Shown here in pieces: positions 55,703 to 64,000 of a stretch of DNA of 64,000 nucleotides; positions within the stretch are counted from its first letter, which is position 1; every line of letters starts with the position of its first letter. The notes beneath the pieces are model-generated. The model did no database searches, was not told the origin of the DNA, and was given only the letters and a program-made list of their open reading frames with translations. The DNA comes from Ditylenchus dipsaci (taxonomy: Eukaryota; Nematoda; Chromadorea; Rhabditida; Anguinidae). Location: NCBI GenBank assembly GCA_004194705.1, contig SADC01001330.1:434001-498000 (forward strand), in the 5' to 3' direction. Made by a program: the position numbers and the translations under genes.

Positions 55703-56523
55703 ATGGGAAGTACAAATTCAACCAATCAATTACCAGTGGAAATAATGGATGAGATGTTTCAATTTCTTGAATGGAGACAGTCTGCAAAGCTGCTCGAAGT
55801 TTCCCGAAGCTTCTATTGCATTTCACGGTCACCACATTACCTTCGTCGTGCCAAACTTCAAAAAGTAGAGCTTTAAAAAGTTCTCAAATAAGGTCTCTAA
55901 AACAGCAACTTGTGTTTGTTTGGTTGAGCTTCTTTTATAAAAAAAATACAACACATATTGATATTGAGTTTCATTTTTGCAGCAATGCTCAAACAAATTA
56001 TCATAACTAAAGTTTCTAAAATATAGTTTCGACATTATACGCGCATTTATAATTTCAAAAATGTTTCAACGTTCAAAAAATTTACCGTTTGCATTAGGCG
56101 TATGTAGAAAAACTTGTGTAAGATTACGGACCCAAATGTTGATTTCAAACTTACTCAAATCCGTTTTACGATTCTTTTAAAAGTTTTACATACGTATTTT
56201 TAGGTTCGATTGTTTTCAAGTCATCAAAGTTCAGATGACCAAGAGTCTGAGGGAATCTTTGGTAATTTTGGATCAATTCAAGCAATTATTTCTTGTTTTT
56301 TTTAGAGGACACCTACATGGAGTTGGGCCGGAATGGAATGTATCAACAAGCAGGTGAATTTCGGGGACGGGCACTTCATTTGATCTTGGAAAAGCGTAGA
56401 TTGAGAGATCAAACACTGGCACAGTTCAAGGAGGCTAAAAATCACGTATTGGCAGAGTTTAAGAGAGCCGCTATAAATCTCAGTACTGAATACGAAGTAA
56501 TGATTGAGAATCCACAGGGATAA
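55703..56523 (+). CDS. F-box protein, copy A
   Basis: Exons 55703-55864, 56204-56261 and 56306-56523 give a protein of about 145 residues. The N-terminus MGSTNSTNQLPVEIMDEMFQ followed by LEVSRSFYCISRSPHYLRR is an F-box, the Skp1-binding module of SCF ubiquitin ligases. The middle (SSHQSSDDQESEGIF) is acidic, and the C-terminus (GMYQQAGEFRGRALHLILE, KNHVLAEFKRAAINLSTEYE) is a helical, possibly coiled-coil region with no family I recognise. The ATG at 55703 is chosen because no in-frame ATG precedes it after the upstream stop. A second copy lies 6.5 kb downstream. Confidence 0.65.
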
Positions 56524-56744
56524 TTATGTGTAATAACCTTCCATTTGTCATGTTGATTGATTTTGCGAATAAACTTAGTATAATCTCTGCGCAACTGTTC
56601 ATTCTCGTGCGTGGCTATAACCGAGTAACGCCGAAATTTTAAATTTTTCATTGCTAAAATGTTTGATAGATTCTAGTGTTTATTCTGGTAAAGAAAATAA
56701 ATAATTTCGTATAAAAAAAGTTTTAAAACTAGCAAAACCAAGTC

Positions 56745-57865
56745 GGGCAGGAGTAAGATGCGGCAAATCACATTGCGACAAATCAAATTGCGGCAAAATC
56801 AGATTGCGGCAAATCAGATTGCGGCAAATCAGATAGCGACAATTCAAATTGCGGCAAAATCAAATTGCGGCATAAGTGGGAGGGTCACATTGGGCTGTTA
56901 TTTGGGTTGATCGTTATTTTATACTTTAGGTATTTTCGCTCACTTTGTGAGTAAATATTTGTATATCATTTTTTCGCTTTCCTCCTGGCCTGACTTTACT
57001 TCTTTGCTTCTTTCAGCTACAGTCTACTCTCGATAAACTGGCACCCCTGGGGAGCAGCCTGGTGTGCCAGTTTATCGGGGGTGCCAGTTTAGTGGGATGT
57101 TACTTTGCCTAATTTCTCTGTCGGCCAGCCAAATAGGGCTTTTTCAAAGTGCCAGTTTATCGAGGGGGCCAGTTTAACGAGAGTAGACTGAATGGAAAAC
57201 GAATACTATACTGAGAAAGGCAAACCTATGGGCTTCTGCAATGGATATGCAATGAGGTTTCGTAGAGGGCGCAAGCATGATGGCAAAATGACCTGGCAAT
57301 GCGCAAAGAAAAGCTGTGGGGGGACTGCCACGTCTACAAGCCGCGAAGATCTGATTGAGGAGAACGACCATCATTGCCTACTAAACATTGAGCTCGTCGA
57401 GCCAAATTAGTTCACTATTGCATTTTGTTGTCTGTGGTTTGGATCTGAATAAAGAACAGGTGTTGTATACATGGTTAGATATGTTTTAATGTTGAATATA
57501 GTAGATTTAGTAGAGCAATTATGGTGTTGGTCAAGATTCGACTCTTTTGGTGTCAAACAGCACATTATGCTGTTTGATCGTTTGCTGATTTTTGTACAGC
57601 TAGTCAATTTTTTGGTTTCTAGCAAAATCTCATCTCACAAACAAGCCTGTTTAGACGGCAGCTTATTGAGACCACATAGTGGTGGCAGATTAAGCATAAC
57701 TTGAAAGTTTCAAATTTGATTACCGCAATTTAAATTGTCGCAATCTGATTTGCCGCAATCTGATTTTGCCGCAAAATTTGAATTGTCGCAATTTGAATTG
57801 TCGGAATTTCATTTTGCCGCAATTTGATTTGTCGCAATGTGATTTGCCGCATCTTACTCCTGCCC
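56745..57865. mobile_element. Word element with FLYWCH gene, ACCAAGTC target duplication
   Basis: Perfect 8-bp flank ACCAAGTC (56737-56744, 57866-57873). Ends GGGCAGGAGTAAGATGCGGC and its perfect complement, then four to six AAATCAGATTGCGGC words at each end. Contains a FLYWCH-type frame (57192-57410) and a nested 171-bp pogo-type MITE (57020-57190, word GTGCCAGTTTATCG). FLYWCH fingers are typical partners of MULE transposases, so the element is assigned to that group. Confidence 0.85.
57192..57410 (+). CDS. FLYWCH-type zinc finger protein, transposon-encoded
   Basis: 72 residues: NGYAMRFRRGRKHDGKMTWQ, then CAKKSCGG and ENDHHC. The spacing of F/Y, R, W-x-C-x(4)-C and a late H-x-H or HHC is that of a FLYWCH zinc finger, a DNA-binding module often fused to MULE transposases. 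Here it stands alone between word arrays with no DDE core, so the element would need a transposase from elsewhere. The ATG at 57192 lies 2 bp after the nested MITE, so the original N-terminus may have been cut off. Confidence 0.65.
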   Translation: MENEYYTEKGKPMGFCNGYAMRFRRGRKHDGKMTWQCAKKSCGGTATSTSREDLIEENDHHCLLNIELVEPN

Positions 57866-58504
57866 ACCAAGTCACATAACAGCGTTTTTGTGACCTAATC
57901 TCTGTAAGACTGTGTTAGTTGACCTGATTTTGCTTTTTTCTGTATTTTTTTATATAGACTTGAAAATGTTTTTACTAAAAAAATTTTGCTAGGTTCTAGC
58001 GCTCATTTTGAGTACTGAATGCACAGACCTTGAAAATAAAAAGTTTGAGAACAAAAGACATTGAACAAAAATCACCGACAAAAACCATGATACTCGTATC
58101 ATGGTCATTTCAAAACTTTGATTTGAATATACTACCACTCTTTGCGGTAATATTGCATCACTATGAAAGTTTCACCTAGAAGTTCTACATGCTCTTTAAG
58201 AATATGCAGTACTTTCTCATTTGACCTATCCGCCTGGGTATCTATTTACCGGAGGTATCCACCCATCTAAAAATACTTCTATACACCTAGCCCACCTGTG
58301 TATTCAGTACCACTACCTAGGCATTTTTCCCTGACTACCGATACTTAGGCAATGCCTTTGTTCTAACGTCTGAGCAGATTCACATAGATTCAACAACCTG
58401 GGTGCCATCTGGATATAAAAAAAAAAACAAAAAAACTCCAGAAAATAGGTTTCTTCCAAGTGAAAACATTGTTTTAGCATTATCAAACCTTGTTCAGAAC
58501 CATA

Positions 58505-58705
58505 GTGACCGCTCGTCCGGCCGGGGACGTACCGTCTCCGTCCGGACAGCGCTGAAAAACTAGAAGGTTGGACGGCTGGCACGGCAGACCGTCTTTGTGG
58601 CCGGCCGGCGGACGGCCGATGAAAAACGTCCAGGATGACAGACGGCCGGCGATGGCATACTCGGACAGGACGGCCGACGACCGGCCCGCCCGAGACCGTA
58701 ATGTA
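58505..58705. repeat. GC-rich word repeat, GACGGCCGGC
   Basis: Dense CGTCCGGCCGG, GACGGCCGAC and CCGGCGGACGG words, related to 25740-25880. Probably a short GC-rich MITE. Ends not resolved. Confidence 0.5.
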
Positions 58706-58815
58706 CTAGACCGAGACCATCCCCTGAATCTTTTGTTTTTTAAGGTTTTATAAAGGATCTTACAACAACATTTGAAGATATTATTAAATTAGGTAGTGTT
58801 AATGGCGATAACTAC

Positions 58816-59066
58816 TACCGTATTCTGTAATAAGGCGGCACCCTCTAATAAGGCGGCACCCCAACTTCGAGGGTCTATATCTCGAAGCAGAGTAAATATT
58901 TTGGTTATCTGTTTGATGCGTTTTCTTAACTCCACGAGCTCTAGCGATTCTAATTTTTAGATTTTGGTTGAGCACCCGAAAATCTCGAGATTGAATTCAA
59001 ATTTTTCGGATTTTCAGGGGTTTGAAAAATAAGGCGGCATGCCGCCTTATTACAGGAAATACGGTA
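58816..59066. mobile_element. TACCGTA-family MITE, word GGCGGCA
   Basis: Ends TACCGTATTCTGTAATAAGG and the complement of CCTTATTACAGGAAATACGGTA. CTCTAATAAGGCGGCACCCC at the left, GGCGGCATGCCGCC at the right. The body TTGGTTGAGCACCCGAAAATC matches the other copies. Confidence 0.8.
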
Positions 59067-59275
59067 TGCTGCAGCAACCCTGCTTTCAATATACAACTCA
59101 AAATATATTTTTGAAATTGCCCTGTAGTTTTTTTTTCAAAAATGTCTAGGTCCACCTGTTGTTTTTGACAAAGTCAAAACAATAGGAGGGTATAAAGGTA
59201 TAAATAATGCCCCGTAAAGGTGACGCCACTGGTTATGAATATATGGATCTCTACACCACTCAAACACTCAAATTA

Positions 59276-59610
59276 TAAAAAATAAGGTATGCGGCAGGTG
59301 GATTCAAACCGGCAACCTCTACATCACCCCTTGGAATCGCTCAATTTTTTTCACTTTTTCGGGTTCCAAAACAAATTATTGTAAACTCTTGATTTATGAA
59401 AATCGAGAATTAACGATAACTAAAACATTTCTTGATAAAACGTGGTTTTACCACTGCCAAACCATCTTCAGTATGCTTGAATTGGTTCAGAAAAATTGAT
59501 TTGGAACCCGAAAACGAAAAAAAAGTTTGATCCAAGTTTTGACCCAACCACTTGGGTAGCCACCGCCGAGGTTATTGGTTCAAATCCACCTGGATGCCTA
59601 CTTTATTTTT
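59276..59610. repeat. Two tRNA-derived SINE-like copies in opposite orientation
   Basis: 59276-59345 carries AGGTGGATTCAAACCGGCAACC (minus-strand B-box) and 59535-59610 carries GGTTATTGGTTCAAATCCACC (plus-strand B-box). Both match the fragment at 1-105. The interval between them (TTTTCGGGTTCCAAAACAAA and AACCCGAAAACGAAAAAAAA) is itself inverted. Confidence 0.55.
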
Positions 59611-60506
59611 TACCGTAATTTCAGATATCAAGTCATAAGGGTGAATATACCCCTACTCTTGAGTTACATGGATAATAACCTGTCCAGGTGGTACCCAACC
59701 CTAGATTTGGGGTCGAGTAGGTAAAATTGCAGTTTTGGCCTCAACAAGTCCAATTCTTCACAATTTTTTAGTTTGGAAAAAATGGATTTTTTGATTTAAA
59801 TTAATTTTATTTTTAGCCCATCCAGGTGGACATCTACTTGACCAGGTGATACCTACACCAGGTATTGAAGTTGGGATGTGTAAAATCGCAACTTTGAGCT
59901 AAACAAACCTATTTCTTTGTACAATTTAAGTTTTAAAAAATAGCTTATTTTTTATTTTTAAGAAATTCTAATTTTTCAGGCTTTTTTCCTGACCCTGCAT
60001 TTGTTTGTTGTTTGAAACGGTCTGAATCAAAAAGAAAGCCACAAAATATTCAATCCTCTGTGTATACTAAATTTTCGACGCTACTCGTTATTACTTTTTT
60101 TTAAACGGGTGCCGGATAAACGAGGTTTTTCCTGGTTTGACTGTACATTCGTTTGAGTGTACCTTATTTTATTCAAAACAAGCCCAGCGGCCATTTTTTC
60201 AAGCCTCTGAAATTGAGATTTCCGGAAGCGCAACCAAAGTCTAAAAAGCGGATTTCGACAGAGCTTCTAGGAGTGAAAATACGATTAAAAGAGATGAAAA
60301 ATGTTCTCTGTATCAAGTCTAGGCGAGAGAATATTTTAGATCAGGGATATTATAAAAGAAATATGGCTAATGTCTTTATTCTTCTAGGTCGAATATTAGC
60401 GATGAACAATTTCAAAAAAGATGCTAAAGCCAGTCACGGACTTCAGCGAATTTACAGAAGCTGCAACCATGGGCACCTTGAATATATAAGTTCGATTTTT
60501 AGATCT
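59611..60506. other. Spacer upstream of the six-helix protein gene
   Basis: Contains ACCAGGTGG/TACC words (59660-59870) like those at 34400 and 35290, and one pogo-type end (GACTGTA near 60140). 60153-60506 is open in frame with the gene below, but I cannot show that it is coding. Confidence 0.35.
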
Positions 60507-61446
60507 ATGTCTTTTAAAAAAATATTTTTTTCATTATGGCTAGGTTCACACACAGCATCTAGTTGGAATCAGGTGAGCAATTTACGTTTTTCAAGTTCAG
60601 AACCATGTTTTTAACATATTTCAGGCTAAAACCAATGTTAGCAGAGCAAAATTCGTGAGTCTGGTTGTCTTCTACATAGTTGTCTTTATGGGTTTCGGTT
60701 AGTCTACTATCAATTTTTGTGGTTCTTTCAAAATAAACGTTTCAGGTATGTCTTACGCTGAAGCTGTTACAGACAAAGATACCGTTAGTCTTTTCTAGGA
60801 CTTTAGTTGCCTGAACTTTGAGAATTATTATTTAGTCTATTGCGTCTGTTCAAAACTGGTCCTTTCTCAATCCTCCACTTTGGGGTCTATTGTTAATTGC
60901 TTATGGGTCGTTCCAGTACATCTATTATCGTGCGCACAACAATCACTTTGCTCTGGCTCCAACTGCTTCATTCTATGCTTTGCCGTCAATTGGGATCTCA
61001 ATTCTTGCAGGTTCTTACAAGTTCAGTGACTATGGGTATGTTTTTCTTCACCAATTTGTCTAATACACATACAATTTGCAGTAATCTCATAGTGTATGTG
61101 GCAGGCAATGCCCTAGTAGTTTTGATTTTCCTTTCGTCTCTTATACGTCCAGCTGATCTCAATGAAATCGAACGTCAAAAAGTTATCATTGTTCTCCGTT
61201 CTTCTGGCTTTGTCGCTTTTCTGGTGATAGTGTTTGTGGTCAGTCTCAGTGCAAGTGTCTACTTCTTCAGTTGCGTAGAATTTGTCACACTCTTAATTTC
61301 CTATATTGCCGTCTTTTTCGAATTTTGGAACACTGCAGTAATTATTCCGCCCCTTTTCTTAACTTTATTACTTTTTTATAGCCGGCAGTCATCGCAGCAG
61401 TGCCTCCTCCGAGAGTAAGAATTTTCATCCCAAAACAGTTTTATAG
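60507..61446 (+). CDS. Six-helix membrane protein, possibly DRAM/FRAG1 family
   Basis: Exons 60507?-60572, 60625-60697, 60746-60783, 60836-61035 and 61082 onwards, with the end at 61418 or, after one more splice, at 61446. Hydrophobic segments: FVSLVVFYIVVFMGFG, LWGLLLIAYGSFQYIYY, FYALPSIGISILAG, IVYVAGNALVVLIFLSSLI, GFVAFLVIVFVVSLSASVYF and VTLLISYIAVFFEFW. The six helices, NPP just before helix 2 and the glycine-rich third and fourth helices resemble the DRAM/FRAG1/SFK1 family (autophagy regulators or GPI-anchor remodelling factors), but no signature is decisive. The start ATG is uncertain: earlier in-frame ATGs exist at 60294 and 60364. A Ser-rich tail (SHRSSASSESKNFHPKTVL) is open in one frame of the last exon. 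Confidence 0.4.
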
Positions 61447-61604
61447 TCTTATAGTCCTACTATTTCTAGCCTACTGATCGGAAGCTTTTTAATGTGAGTT
61501 TTCGTAAATGCAACTTTTCTTAAAAATTTTATTACTGTTTGAAATGATGAGTATTTTCGGCGCTACTAGAGAATAACCCCACCCCAAGAATCCGACCTTT
61601 TAAG

Positions 61605-61735
61605 AATTGCTGTAACTACCCTTCGAAACAACAAGTTTCGGCTTAGCCCTTAAGCCTGAGGCTAGGCCAGCGTACGGAATTTGTGACTAATAACTGTGTT
61701 GCGCACATTTTTTCTGGGTCTAGGTCATAAAATTG
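61605..61735. repeat. Third copy of the GGCCAGCGTACGGAA repeat
   Basis: GCTGTAACTACCCTTCGAAA to CTTAGCCCTTAAGCC and GGCCAGCGTACGGAATTTGTG, matching 10020-10180 and 20265-20340. Confidence 0.6.
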
Positions 61736-62238
61736 GGTTCTTTTTGGGTATTCGCTAGTAGGGTCGTATTTTCCTTATTTTAACCTGACTTCACTCTGCA
61801 GTCTGTTGAGATACTCTGTTAAGATAAACATTTGGAAACAGCAGAAAAGATATTGTGAATCAGAGCTCCCATTTTATTTAATTGAGAGTTTTCGCTACGA
61901 TGTCTAAAAATTAGACAGTTTCATATCAATATTTTTTCGAGAAGAAATCAGATTTCTGTCTTGATAGCTCCTTGAAATTATGGCACTTATGAAAGATCAG
62001 ACGATGTTGGGAGCTTTGGAGTATAGATTATAGCTAAAAAATAGTAATGTGGTTTTTTGCAGTTGTTATTTGTCCCATTCAAATATCAAAGGGTGATGGT
62101 TTGCTGTAATAGAAGAGGCTACTCTTCTATTTTTCAACCTCCTTATGAATTTGATTGACATGTGTGCGGTTGAGCCATTCTACTATAAAGTTTTTGCAAT
62201 CTGACCCTTTTATTTTTGCTGCTATAGCTAGAATTACG

Positions 62239-62900
62239 ATGGGAAGTACAAATTCAACCAATCAATTACCAGTGGAAATAATGGATGAGATGTTTCAATT
62301 TGTTGAATGGAGACATTCTGCAAAGCTGCTCGAAGTTTCCCGAAGCTTCTATTGCATTTCACGGTCACCACATTACCTTCGTCGTGCCGAACTTCAAAAA
62401 GTAGGGCTTTAAAAAGTTCTAAAATAAGGTCTCTAAAACAGCAACTTGTGTTTGTTTGGTTGAGCTTCTTTTATAAAAAAAAATTACAACACATATTGAT
62501 ATTGAGTTTCATTTTTATTTAAAAATTGTGTAAGATTACGGGCCCAAATGTTGATTCAAAACTTACTCAAATCTATTTACGATTTTTTTAAAAGTTGTAC
62601 ACACGTATTTTTAGGTTCGATTGTCTTCAAGTGATCAAAGTTCATGTGACCAACAGTCTGAGGAAATCTTTGGTAATTTTGGATCATTTCAAGCAATTAT
62701 TTCATTTTTTTTTAGAGGACACCTACATGGAGTTGCGACGAAATGGGATGTACCAACAAGCAGGTGAATTCCGGGGACGGGCACTTCATTTGATATTGGA
62801 GTTCAAGAAAGCCGAAAATCACGTATTGGGAGAGTTTAAGAAAGCCGCTGTAAATCTCAGTACTGAATACGAAGTAATGATTGAGAATCCACAGGGATAA
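62239..62900 (+). CDS. F-box protein, copy B
   Basis: Exons 62239-62400, 62615-62672 and 62716-62900 repeat copy A at 55703-56523 with the same splice sites. The F-box reads MDEMFQFVEWRHSAKLLEVS. The last exon lacks about 11 residues (EKRRLRDQTLAQ in copy A), so it reads LHLILEFKKAENHVLGEF, still in frame. Intron 1 is about 125 bp shorter. The duplicated block extends from about 62045 to 63000 and includes upstream sequence. Both copies keep open frames, which suggests they are used. Confidence 0.65.
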
Positions 62901-63223
62901 TTATGTCTGATTACCTTCCATTTGTTATGTTGATTGATTTTGCGAATAAAGTCAGTATTGTCTTTTCGCAACTGTTCATTCTCGTGCAAGTTTCTTGTTG
63001 GAAAGCGACTCTTCATTTAGGAAATCGGCCGTGTCTAAAAAACTTCGCCTTCGAAAACAAGTCGTATGGCCGGATGCGCATGATTTTCGGTGATAAATTA
63101 GCGGGGATGAGGGAGTAGCGTAATAATTGATCAAGGCATTTTGACTGTTACCAAAATATGTTTAGACATTCCTTTATATATTCCCTGGCAATGTTTTAAA
63201 AAATTTCGCATCTGTATTTTTAC

Positions 63224-64000
63224 TAGGGTTGGGTGATGGAAATTTCCGCGGAAATTTTCCGGTAATTTTCCGGAAATTTTCCGAAATTTTCCGGGGTCCG
63301 GAAAATTTGACCAAATGTGGAAAATTTGAAAATCGTCTTGAATTTCTTTTTTCATTTTAATTTCTTTTTTCTTCTAGATTTCTCGCAATGGGTAAAGATT
63401 TTTCCTGGTGTTGGAGCTATTTCGAGAGGAAAGAAGAGACTGTCAATGGCAAGGAAATCATCGTCGGTTATTGCAAGTTTTGTCGCCAAAAATATGTGAA
63501 CAACGCCACACGAATGGGGGACATACGCCAAGCTGGTCTCATCAATCGCCGCCAACCAAGTATCTCTCAAGTCAGCAATCTGGGCTCCGGGGATCGAAAA
63601 GGATGCTACTCTCAAGGATGAAGCCAGCCGACTCAAACAAATCCTGCTCACTGAAGACTTCTGGCTGTATGTGAACCATGTCAGGGCAATTCTCTGTCCG
63701 TTGGCCGAAGCAATCACCGCAATTGAGGGAAATGAAGTCGACTCAAGAAGCTGCTACATGAAGATCAGAAAAGCCTTTGCCTCATCCAAAGCCGCCATCA
63801 GCAACAGTGAATTCCTGCCAGAGCTAGAAGAAGAATTGATGGAGGTTTGTTTTGTTAATTGAAGTTGTTCATTGTTCACCACATTCTTAGATCCTGAATG
63901 GCCGAGAAGAATTTTTTTAAAGACTGATGTGGCGCATTTGATGGATGTTCTGGAGCCATCGGACCAAGGACAATCTCTCAACCAACAACAGAAACAAGCC
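63224..64000 (+). mobile_element. hAT element, 5' part, runs off the window
   Basis: Starts with a hAT-type end TAGGGTTGGGTGATGG followed by repeated GGAAATTTTCCG words (63240-63310). A BED-type finger frame begins at 63388. The right end is outside the window. Confidence 0.75.
63388..64000 (+). pseudogene. hAT transposase, internally deleted, partial
   Basis: MGKDFSWCWSYFERKEETVN, then GYCKFCRQKYVNNATRM is a BED zinc finger. Directly after it the frame changes and the sequence continues as a mid-transposase block (LLTEDFWLYVNHVRAILCPL, AEAITAIEGNEVDS) that in hAT proteins lies a few hundred residues downstream. The domain carrying the first two catalytic aspartates is missing. A short intron follows at about 63846-63892, then ILNGREEFF reads on to the window end. 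This copy cannot encode an active transposase by itself. Confidence 0.65.

Noticed and set aside
60153..60506. N-terminal extension of the six-helix protein
   Set aside because: It begins without an ATG, has no recognisable domain, and may be intergenic. It is left out of the model but noted as open.

Overview
This is nuclear DNA from a small invertebrate animal. It is AT-rich and its genes are cut into many short exons by introns that are often only 40-60 bp long. The GT14 and F-box-like genes resemble families that are expanded in nematodes, so a nematode or nematode-like ecdysozoan is my best guess. That is an inference; nothing here fixes the species. There is one short run of N (7274-7290), and no prokaryotic features.

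Genes in order: a FAF2/UBXD8-like UBA-UBX protein (3095-4910, -) that lacks its central UAS domain; a CDC50/TMEM30 flippase subunit (8029-14131, +); a GT14 core-2/I-branching beta-1,6-GlcNAc-transferase-like protein (17320-19628, -); an F-box-like gene (26223-27794, -) lying between the arms of a 1-kb inverted repeat made of piggyBac transposase 3' ends; a divergent 14-3-3 protein (29568-30524, -, 5' end missing); a type I TGF-beta/BMP-family receptor serine/threonine kinase with about 20 exons (39448-52302, +); two copies of a small F-box gene (55703-56523 and 62239-62900, +); and a six-helix membrane protein that may belong to the DRAM/FRAG1 family (about 60507-61446, +).

Most of the remaining sequence is transposon-derived. 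It includes a nearly complete hAT element with 8-bp target duplications inside a receptor intron (45951-48702), a truncated hAT at the window end, MULE-type remnants including a FLYWCH finger, piggyBac remnants, pogo/Tc1-like MITEs, hAT MITEs, large foldbacks and tRNA-derived SINE-like pieces. The most striking pattern is that many elements have ends built from a short sequence 'word' repeated in tandem and mirrored at the other end. Related elements share the same framework but use different words. This is seen in MULE-like, hAT-like and pogo-like elements and suggests concerted replacement of transposase-binding sites. It is my main candidate for something undescribed.

Several otherwise conserved reading frames contain single-base gaps, mostly in homopolymers (17497-17500, 30339-30343, about 42866-42871, 46488-46490). 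These could be uncorrected assembly indels or real lesions, so the gene models below are reconstructions from family conservation.
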